DNA from: Cyclostephanos tholiformis
Taxonomy: Eukaryota; Bacillariophyta; Thalassiosirophyceae; Thalassiosirales; Thalassiosiraceae
Direction of reading: 5' to 3'
DNA: 27,740 nt
NCBI GenBank assembly: GCA_036939975.1
Contig: JALLPB010000463.1
Location: forward strand, 1 to 27,740
Within the stretch, counting starts at the first letter, position 1, and every line of letters starts with the position of its first letter. The position numbers were made by a program, and so were the translations under genes. Below the pieces are notes generated by a model that ran no database searches, was not told where the DNA came from, and worked only from the letters and a program-made list of their open reading frames with translations. This document shows positions 1 to 8,124 of this stretch, one piece after another.

Positions 1-29
1 TACCATACTCTAATAAAAATTAATTTTGC

Positions 30-265
30 CAGATCAATATTTTGTTCTTCAGAGGGAGCAGCCCTAGCAGGGCATCAACGGGGAGACATTTGATCTCGCT
101 GTGAAGGCTTCCATGATGTGCCCCGTATTCAATGCAAAGACATTTGTTGCAAAAATGAGTGCTGTGCGGCGATTCATGCAGGCAAATTTGCTTGTGTACC
201 GCATGGGTACTCACGAGTCACAGCGCCGCCCCAAGGAAGTTGCTAAGGAGGTGTTATATATTTGA
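30..265 (+). pseudogene. pogo/Tc1-like transposase fragment (DNA-binding part)
   Basis: One frame (positions = 2 mod 3) reads from about 32 to a TGA at 263-265, with an in-frame TAG at 65-67. The readable part contains NGETFDLAVKASM, then VRRFMQANLLVYRMGTHES and RRPKEVAKE. An Arg-rich helical stretch ending in YRMGTH-S/Q-Q resembles the N-terminal helix-turn-helix region of pogo/Tc1-like DDE transposases; the family call is from recalled similarity, not a search. The exon may really begin after the AG at 67 or 70, which would remove the TAG. The DDE catalytic domain is absent: the reading frame stops where the 53-bp repeat at 254 begins, so this is a truncated relic. The reverse-strand frame over the same bases is judged a shadow. 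Confidence 0.45.
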
Positions 266-489
266 TTAGAAAAAATACTACTTCTATTTTAGTACAGTAT
301 TAATCTGGAATAGCGGGAATGATGAGGAGGCAATGGGGGGAGTTAATGGGATCGATGGGATGATGATGGGCGGGGCTGACAATGCAGCTTAAGAAAAATA
401 GGGGGGTATCAGTACGACAGTGGGGGGATAGTGATTTTATATATTTGATTAGTAAAAATACTACTTCTATTTTAATACAGTATTAATCT
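254..489. repeat. Pair of 53-bp direct repeats (254-306 and 437-489)
   Basis: Two copies of a 53-bp AT-rich segment beginning TTATATATTTGATTAG and ending CAGTATTAATCT lie 183 bp apart and differ at only two positions. The spacer is G-rich and non-coding. The first copy starts exactly where the transposase relic at 30-265 loses its reading frame. They could be ends of a small insertion or a local duplication; I cannot assign a family. Confidence 0.75.
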
Positions 490-1457
490 CATTCTTATCC
501 TCGTTAAGGCTTATCCTCATCCAACTTTGCCTTCTTATTATTTGACAACTCTCCCCCCGCGTTCTCTTCCACCCTCACACGATGTCCATTGTCCGCATCC
601 GGCAAGCATGAGATAATTGCTGCATCACAGCACCCCCTCTTTGCGTGAACTCATCAGCATTCCTGCTATATCCGCGTCACTTGTGCCAGCGCCCCATCAT
701 ACCACATCAAATGCGCCACCATATGGTGCATTAAAAAACCCACACAACAGCGGTTGACTCCATCGGTGACCCAAATGCAAGCAATTGCCATCTCCTCCCT
801 ACCCTCCACCAAAACCTGTACCCTCCAAAGCGGTACAACCATGTCCTCCTCAAGGACAGACCCGCACATGGTGTGCTCCTCACAGGACCGCCCATTGGTG
901 CCCATTATTGTACCCATGATCTGGACGATGATTCCAGGAGGATGCCTCGAGAAGGTCATGATTGAATATTTTTTGTGAGTGTAATTTGTTAGAAAGGGAA
1001 CAGTACAACCAACGGAAAAGTGGGTATTGCCAGAAAGGTCTCATCTAGACCGATTGATTTAGCTCATCTAATTAAGCAATATCTGTTGAATTGAATGATA
1101 AATTGACAGATTTATGCCTGTTGGGCTGGGGCTAAATAAGATAGATTTAGTGCCTGGTGCTTAAACCCCGGTGGTGCTTAAACCCCGGTATTTATGGTAC
1201 ATTATTTTTGCAAACTAATTGGACGAAGTCCTAGTACGGAATTACTGTGTTTGTGGGTTTAAGAAAGTGGAAATTGCGGGAACAGTTATAGTTCTCACCA
1301 TTTGAGGTTGCCTTAAACTCCCTGAGATTTAGACTTTTGCCTAAAAATCGCCAAACAGAAACAAGCTGTGTCACACTGAAAGAGTGTCAGCTGGTCAGAC
1401 ACAAAAAGAGCAGAGTCAGCTAATCAGTATTTGTCATTACTTATTGTTTTACTTTAG
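307..1457. other. Non-coding stretch, no recognised gene
   Basis: I see no convincing coding sequence here. The open frames at 666-959 (-) and 754-978 (+) overlap on opposite strands and show no known motif. The stretch holds the second 53-bp repeat, a C-rich segment around 540-930, a 17-bp tandem duplication at 1156-1189, and a polypyrimidine-AG (tactttag) at 1450-1457 that could be the splice acceptor for the reading frame starting at 1458. Confidence 0.5.
1156..1189. repeat. 17-bp perfect tandem duplication
   Basis: GGTGCTTAAACCCCGGT occurs twice head to tail with no mismatch. No function is evident. Confidence 0.85.
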
Positions 1458-2241
1458 GTGATCGTAAGGGCTCTCGTCGGAGTTGTCGATTATGCCCGGC
1501 TCATATTTGCTTCAAATCAAATGGGATGGGATATTGTGATCAATGAGTGTCGTGACCTTTTGTCCGATAAAGACATGGCTCGCTACAAGCAATACATTGA
1601 CAAGGGAGATGTTTCATTCATTGAGGACAGGGACAAAGACCACTATGAGCTGTGGAAGGGTTTGTGATAAGGTGGCTCGCTACAAGTGATACATCGACAA
1701 GGGATGTGTTTCATTTATCGAGGATGGGGACGAAGACCTCTATGAGCTGTGGAAGGGTTTGTTTGACGGAACCCTCCAATTCCATCGTATCCTGTGTGGG
1801 ATTGATGGGTGCTTTGACCATGAAGGGGTGGAGACAATGATTCATCAAATGCATGGTGTGAGGGCCCCAAACATTTCAGATAACTCTGGGTATCCGTACT
1901 TTATTGCCTATAACCAGTTGCATGCATTCTTCGCATGGGTCAATCTTCGTGACGACCACATGGAGATGTATCTTGAATTTGAGGTATGTCTTTCTTTATT
2001 TTAACTCGTGTTTGATGTCTTCTTATCAAACCTATGTCACTTTTTATCATCAGGGTGAGGACAAGCTCCTGGTATTCTCGAGATGAGAGATGCCAATCAT
2101 GCTGAGTGAAGGGACATGGGGAGACTCGTTGCCGAACTTTTGGGCCTCACATTGTGCCTGCGGTTGAAGGTGCCGGGGCTGCTGAATGGGATGTAGAAAT
2201 GGACCCTGAATTGTCCGATGGTGATGGCAAATAAGTTGCAA
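1458..2241 (+). pseudogene. Unrecognised gene fragment with internal exon duplication
   Basis: A frame opens right after a TTTAG acceptor at 1457 and reads VVDYARLIFASNQMGWDIV, then DMARYKQYIDKGDVSF to TGA at 1665-1667. An imperfect second copy of the last ~90 bases follows and leads into a frame containing FDGTLQFHRILCGIDGCF and YPYFIAYNQLHAFFAWVNL. A GTATGT donor at about 1984 and a CAG at about 2053 delimit a plausible ~70-bp intron that joins EFE to GEDKLLVFS; soon after this a TGA ends the frame. I do not recognise the family. Residue quality suggests once-coding sequence, but the stop after copy one, the TGA inside copy two (tacaagtgatac) and the downstream stops indicate a decayed copy. 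It could be host-derived or from a mobile element. Confidence 0.4.
1576..1761 (+). repeat. Tandem duplication (~97 bp) inside a coding fragment
   Basis: Copy one, 1576-1664, and copy two, 1674-1761, both run from GGCTCGCTACAAG to TATGAGCTGTGGAAGGGTTTG. They differ by about a dozen substitutions and a one-base indel that shifts frame. Copy two carries a TGA where copy one has CAA, so the duplication is old relative to the pseudogenisation of copy two. Confidence 0.8.
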
Positions 2242-2465
2242 CGAGTATCAGGTGGATACGCAGATTGAGATAGGTTTAATTCGTATAAATAATTAGGAAT
2301 GTAAAGATGCCTTTTACAAAGATATTGGATTAAATCCGTAAATATATATAATTAATCTTCCTTGTCTGCATAGATCATCCGAGACTTCGGTCATTGTACT
2401 CGAAAGGGCAATGACATCTTCAGGCAAGGCAAAGAGGAGATCCATGACGGCCTGGGATGCCGTTT

Positions 2466-2612
2466 GCAACTAGGTTGGTAATTCCTGCAGGAATCCTCAG
2501 GATTCCTGTGTTTTCCTTTCCTGTGGCACTTTTTTCACAGGAATCACGATTCCTGTTCCCCCGGAACTTTTTAGGAACCCCCTCAGGAATCCTGTCTGTA
2601 CCAGGCCTACAT
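2466..2612. repeat. Foldback repeat rich in AGGAATTCCT-type palindromes, copy A
   Basis: The stretch starts TAGGTTGGTAATTCCTGCAG and ends near AATCCTGTCTGTACCAGGCC, so the ends are imperfect inverted repeats (TAGGTTGGTA against TACCAGGCCTA). The interior is made of variants of CAGGAATCCTG and AGGAATTCCT. The left 17 bases recur, inverted, at the right end of the larger repeat at 7849-8124. It is best read as a short non-autonomous inverted-repeat element; TA may be the target duplication, which is inference. Confidence 0.55.
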
Positions 2613-3029
2613 ACGCAGCTGTGGGTGCCACGTAGGACTTGTAAAAGAACAATCTACTTAAAGATAGTGCATAATTCGAACCAGCCCCCTCCTCTTCCAG
2701 TGCATACTACCAGCAAGTGAAGAGAGAAACCACTTTGCACATCTCCAGCTTGCTTATGCATACAACTCTGAGGTGAGTAACTTATGCGGCACTGGGGGTA
2801 GTCATCAGGGAGGAGGGCCCCTTCCCCCCCTCTGCACCGAACCAGCCCGGGCCGGGGTGTTTTGGGCATTTTTTTGCGTCAGGTGTTGTTGGTGGAGGCT
2901 CGTCACAATATTTTCAATCCTATGGTTCATTTTTGCATCAGCATATTGTTGGCGGAGGCTCGTCACAATATTTTCGATCCTGCACCATGGGATAACATGG
3001 TAGGATTTTCGATTTCATGCCGGCTCTTG
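2613..3029. other. Non-coding stretch with a 61-bp-offset duplication
   Basis: No gene is supported; the overlapping frames on both strands are short and unlike proteins. A ~41-bp segment, GTTGGYGGAGGCTCGTCACA followed by ATATTTTC, occurs at about 2887 and again at about 2948. A related GGCGGAGGCTCGT recurs at about 3810, on the far side of the minisatellite. Confidence 0.55.
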
Positions 3030-3680
3030 ACCCCGGCCTCCAACGACAAGGAGGACGCAGACTCGAGGGAGAGAGCTCGCCCCTGACGATCCGTCCAACG
3101 CTGACCACCACGTCAATTGAGCTTCATCCGCAACCACCAGTGATGAGGAGGACGCCGATTTGAAATTTGAGGGAGAGAGAACGATCAACACCGACCACCA
3201 CATCAATCTTCGGTCGCCCCCCCCTGACGATCCATCCGACGCCGACCACCATGTTGATCGCGGAGGACGCCGACTCGAAATTTGAGGGAGAGAGAACGAT
3301 CGACACCGACCACCACATCGATCGTCGGTCGTTCCAGACGATCCGTCCGGCACTGACCACCACGTCGATCACCTTCATCCGCCACCACCGGCGATGAGGA
3401 GGACGCCGACTCGAAATTTGAGGGAGCGAGAACAATTGATGCCGACCACCACGTTGATCGTCGGTCGTTCCCGATGATCCGTCCGGCGCCAACCACCACG
3501 TTGATCGCCTTCATCCGCCACCACCGGCGACAAGGAGGACACCGACTCGAAATTTGAGGGAGCGAGAATGATCGACACACGTCGATCACGGAGGATGTCG
3601 ACTCGAAATTTGAGGGAGAGAGAACGATCAACGCCGACCCCAACGTCAATCGTCGGTCGCCCCTGACAATCCGTCTGTAT
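3030..3680. repeat. GC-rich minisatellite, about 136-bp and shorter units
   Basis: The core AAATTTGAGGGAG, usually preceded by GACGCCGACTCG, recurs with first bases at about 3163, 3278, 3414, 3550 and 3606, with a degenerate copy near 3051. Spacings are about 115, 136, 136 and 56 bp. Between cores lie variants of ACCGACCACCACRTCGATC and a CGTCGGTCG box. Because unit length is not always a multiple of three but stop codons are rare, long overlapping open frames appear in several reverse frames; they encode repeats such as SPSNFES and are treated as by-products. Confidence 0.8.
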
Positions 3681-4254
3681 GTTGGGTTGGTTGGGACTAT
3701 CATCACACCGCGCCCTTGGCCTTGGTCGGTCGGGACGCCGGTTGGTTGGTCGGTCGGTCTGTCGGCCGGTCTCTTGTGACAATTGACAATTTTTTGCGTC
3801 GGCGCGTCGTCGGCGGAGGCTCGTACCCCGGCCTGGGCTGTTTTTTTGCAGCGGGGGAAGGGGGGGTGGGCTGTTGCTCTTGTCGTTCTGATCTAACCTC
3901 TAATTTTTCCAACATCTGGTCCTCACCTCCCCCCCCATCATCCCCCCCCCCAGCAAAGAGAGAAATCTCCCCCCCACCCTCTCCCAGCTCCTCCCCCTTC
4001 CTGGCAATAAGGATACTCCCATTGGCCTCATCATTGAATTTGCGGAGAGTTCCTGCACATTTGCAGAGGCATCTGTCGCGTGCTCATCCCTCGCACCCGT
4101 CTTGTGTGTGCCCATCCTTCTCATTGGCTGTGCGCACGTAGAAGCACCACACATCAACCGTGCCGTTGCACCTACACCGTGTGCATTAGCTCTGTCCACA
4201 ATGCCACATATAGGCTACATTGGGGTTCCCAACCCCCCCAGAGGAAGGAGCAGC
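3681..4254. other. Low-complexity GGTC and poly-C region, no gene
   Basis: 3716-3780 is built from GGTC/GGTTGG steps. 3915-3985 holds several C homopolymers of seven or more. The stretch after 4000 is ordinary sequence with short overlapping open frames on both strands and no motif. It probably includes the 5' flank of the hAT element that begins near 4255, but I could not identify terminal inverted repeats or an 8-bp target duplication. Confidence 0.45.
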
Positions 4255-7200
4255 ATGAGTCTTGATGATGATGGAGATGGCGGCTCTCATTGGGAACAGG
4301 AAGCAGTAGCAGCAGCGGAGGCATACATCTCCCCCCCCCCTGGGAACAGGGAATCTCCTCATTGATGTTGATGAGGAACAAGACGAAGAGCTGCTACCCA
4401 TCCTAAGCAGCATCTGGGAGTGTCCAATGATCAATAAAATCTCCGGGATTGACGATAATGGAAAGCAATTTTCTGGGTGGACTTGTGGCTGGTGCCCCCT
4501 CGAAAATGATGGCTCTTTCAAAACCTATTGTACGATAAATGCAACCAAGGCACTCATTCATGTTACGAGGGTTGGGGGATATGACATCCGGCCCTGTCAT
4601 GGCCGTATTCCAGAAGCAAAGATGAAGCAGTACCGAGACCTTCATCTCTCCAAGACTTTGACAAAGGAGCATAGGAATAGTAGGAGGGACACGATGGGCA
4701 ATTCTATTGCTGACATGCAGGATCGGACTGTATTAGCATTGGCTGAAGGAGCCAAGAAATCGTCCAGACATGCATTGTAAGTTCATTAAATTGCCCGTTA
4801 TTATTATAATTTGCTACATGGTGTCTCACCGCCGTTCCTATGTACGCATTGTCTCCCAGATCATCTGCTGGTTCAACTGATGCGGAATTTGGTGGCGAGA
4901 TGGAGGATAGTTCACCTGTACTTCCTGCCTTGAAGCGCTCTTGGGCTGTCACCGAGAATTTCAGTCTCAGCGGTAGCACTCCACGAAGCAGTACTACCTC
5001 AGGCTCGTTCTTTCACCCAAGGGGAAAGAAAGTCAAGGGCAATGCTCCCCTCACACAGATGAAGCTTTGTGGCAATGCGGTTGACACCAATGCTCCCGCT
5101 TGTATGGATGTTGCAATAGCAGACTTCATCCATAGCCATCTTCTTCCTTTTTTTTCCTTTTTTGTTGGCTCAAGATCCCAAGCTGATGAAGATCATCGAG
5201 GAAGCAAGGAAGCTGGGTCAAGGCTATAAGCCTCCTGATCGGCATGATATTGCAGGGAAGTACCACGACGCCCTTTATGTGGCCAAATGGAAAGAGCAAA
5301 TGAAGACCCTACTTTCGGAAGCTCGGGTCTTTGGCATCACTGTGTTTGGTGATGGCGCAACCATCAAGACTGTCCCACTTGTAAATGTGCTGGCATCCTG
5401 TGTCAATAATCCGTTTGCATTGCTTGAAATTGCCGATTGTACTGCACATCTTGCCAAAGGGGGAAAGAAGGATGCGAAGTATATCGCCAAAATCATCATG
5501 CCACTCATTCAGCTGATGGAATCAGAGGAGGACATGCACAAGAAGAAATATTCAGGACTCGCTGACTTGGTGTTTTTTGATGAAGCGAGTAACGTCCAGA
5601 ATGCAGGCGAGATTTTGCGGGCGTTCTATCCTCGTATCATTGTTGGACACGGCGCCGAGAATGTTGTTTCTTTGTTTTTGCTGACGTTTACACAAAGGTT
5701 CAATCCTTCATGATCCTCTCTGCCTTCGCGAAGAGGGTTCACAACATTTTTGGTGCAGTGAGGCACAGCCCCTCGGCGATGTTCAAGAAGTATTCTCGTT
5801 AACACAATCATGGTGTCCATCTTGGCTTCATCAAGCCCTCAGAATGTCGGATGGCTGGAGAGCACATCGCCATACTTCGATTGCTACGACTGAAGAATGC
5901 GCCTTTGGCAACTATTAACTCCAAGGAGTTTAAAGACCTTCGTGTATTTGACTCTGTCTGTCAAGTATTGATGAATCCTGACTTTTGGAAGTGGACATTT
6001 GTCATGTGCCGTGCATTATATGCACCTATGCGAGTCCTTCGTCTCGCCGACCAAAAATCGGCTGCAATGGACAAGCTGAATTACTATGTTCTTCAAACTG
6101 ATCGAATGCTTGCTATGTATTGTAAAGATGCAGAGGAACGCGGTGCTCGCCTCTTAACACCTTCTACAAAAAGGGCTATGGATTGTTCTACTTCAGTGGG
6201 GTTCTTTTGTAATGATTCTGATAGTGACCATGAAGAGTGTGATGGTGTTGACAGCGTGGACGAGGAAGACGACAATGATGATAACGACAGTATTTCAGCA
6301 CAGTCGGATAACCAAAACGGCGTTGATGATGATATCAGTGATGACGGCCATGAGCAGCAAGTACACATGTTATTTTACATTGCATTCATTTTGTGTATTG
6401 TGCAGTATTCTAACACATCCTATTCTTTTATTTTAATTGATTGATTACAGACCTACTCAAGAGCAGTGGAGTAATGACAGCCTGACTGATGTTGTGATGC
6501 GATTCTGGCTCAAATGTAGACCAAAGCTAATTCATGATTACTCCCTAGTTGGTTACATTTTATCCCCGAATTCTACCATTATGGAACACGTCATTGACAA
6601 CAAGACAATTGAGCATGATCAGGCAGCTGAACGGCTCATCACCAAACTCATTCTTAACCCAACTTTGGTCGGTACTGAGAGGAACAACGAAAGGGCGAAG
6701 CTCATTGACACCTTCATGGAGGAGTACGGTGATTTTACTAACAAGCGTGGAATGTTTGCTCAAGACAATATTTGGATTATGGCTGCGGATGAAAATTCAA
6801 AGGCCTACCGATGGCATTTCAAGTATTCCCTGACAACAACGAAGGTGTTGGGCAAGCTTGCATGCCTTGTGCTCTCAAAGATATTGGGAATTGGTACTGC
6901 CAAGAGGAACTGGAAGCAAGTAAAGGCCGTCAAGTCTGGTCAGCGGGTCAATACTGGCATCAACAAGACGAAGAAGCAAGTTTTGATCTTCGCACAGTAC
7001 TAGCAGACATGTGCACAGGCGTGGATGACCAAGCTAGCTGCGGCTGGCAAGTTGTGAGAAGATGAGGACTTCGCTTTGATGAAGATGGATCCATTCTGCA
7101 AGGAGATCAAGGAATCTCTACAGGCTGAGCAAACGGAAAAGGAGGTGAGAATTCTGAGATTGTGGCAGGAAACATGGGAGCTTGAGAAGATTGGACCCAA

Positions 7201-7531
7201 TGGCGATTTGATCTTGGAGGCGCGTCTAACAAAAAAGTACAAAGGATTGAAATTTGTTGACATTGACGAGGAGAACAATAAGGTCATGACTGTGCACAAG
7301 ATGATATTCCAGGAGAAACGTGGTAATAATTTGTATCATGTGTTTGCAATGATGGATGGGTTTAATTATGAACTGAAAGATGAAGATGAAGAGAATGATA
7401 CATACTGGGAACGTTGGGAAGTAAATGAGGACCTATTTGATTGTATGCGGGTGTATTACAATGAGCAAGTGGATAGTAATGTCAAGTGTTATGAACTAGG
7501 GGGGGGTTGTCAAAGTGACGACGAGGAGTAG
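4255..7531 (+). pseudogene. hAT-family transposase pseudogene
   Basis: The relic codes for a BED-like zinc finger (GWTCGWCPLENDG, later an H and C ligand set, about 4485-4600), a DUF659/hAT core (FGDGATIKTVPLVNVLASCV and LVFFDEASNVQNAGEIL), an acidic insertion (5851-6360) and a C-terminal hAT dimerisation-type region (TAKRNWKQVKAVKSG). hAT transposases cut and paste DNA flanked by 8-bp duplications. Exon one most likely splices 4776 to 4860 (GTAAGT...CCCAG, 83 bp), which keeps frame; a second intron ends at 6450 with donor near 6361 or 6369. Lesions: a frame change at the 10-C run 4331-4340, another at the T-rich run 5147-5163, another near 5665-5682, TAA at 5800-5802, TAG at 7001-7003 and TGA at 7055-7057. 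Terminal inverted repeats were not found. The protein cannot be made as drawn, so the element is dead or non-autonomous. Confidence 0.8.
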
Positions 7532-7574
7532 GGTGATTTGATGGTGTTTAAGTTTTTATTGTTTAGATTTAATT

Positions 7575-7818
7575 GTAATGAGACATGGCATTGCATTAAA
7601 TAAAATAGACCTATAACAGCTTGGGAGCCCTTCAGAGCACTTTCGAGTTCAGATCTGCTCAGTGGGCTTGCTGGTGGGAGAGCTAGTTGGGGGAGGGTAA
7701 TGAGACATGGCATTGCATTAAATAAAATAGACCTACAACAGCTTGGGAGCCCTTCAGAGAGCTTCCGAGTGCAGATCTGCACAGTGGGCTTGCTGGTGGG
7801 AGAGCTAGTTGGGGGAGA
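7575..7818. repeat. 122-bp tandem duplication
   Basis: Two head-to-tail copies, 7575-7696 and 7697-7818, begin GTAATGAGACATGGCATTGC and end GCTAGTTGGGGGAG. They differ at only a handful of positions, so the duplication is recent. It lies just after the hAT pseudogene stop and may be part of that element's 3' end. Confidence 0.85.
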
Positions 7819-7848
7819 GTTTGTCGGCTACAAATGATTTGGCGGGAA

Positions 7849-8124
7849 CAGGAATCCTCAGGAATCCTCAGGAATCCTCAGGAATCCTCAGGAATCCTGA
7901 GGAAACTGGAGTAAATACAGAAATTCTTGTCCCACAGGAATTCCTGCGAAAAATTCCTGTAAATTCGGGGGAAAAAAGGAATTCCTGCGACCACTCCAAA
8001 ACCACGTTCCTCCAAAAAATTCCTCAGGAAAACACAGGAAAATAAAAAAATCCTCAGGAATCCTGTCAGGAACGCTTTTTTGGGTACAAAAAATAAATTC
8101 CTGAAAAAAGGAATTACCAACCTA
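7849..8124. repeat. AGGAATTCCT-type foldback repeat, copy B, with decamer array
   Basis: It opens with about five head-to-tail copies of AGGAATCCTC (7849-7900) and continues with many AGGAATTCCTG, CAGGAATCC and AATTCCTG variants. It ends AGGAATTACCAACCTAGG, the exact inverse of the start of copy A at 2468. The right end abuts the last codons of the tyrosine recombinase relic and supplies its TAG (8122-8124), so the repeat appears to have inserted into the 3' end of that gene. Short frames within it are not coding. Confidence 0.7.

Noticed and set aside
754..978. 74-codon + frame with Ser/Thr-rich product
   Set aside because: It overlaps an equally long reverse frame, has no motif, and the possible GTGAGT donor at its end would need an improbable ~490-bp intron to reach the next acceptor.
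3015..3915. Several long overlapping reverse frames
   Set aside because: They are different frames of one minisatellite; their proteins are out-of-phase versions of the same repeat.
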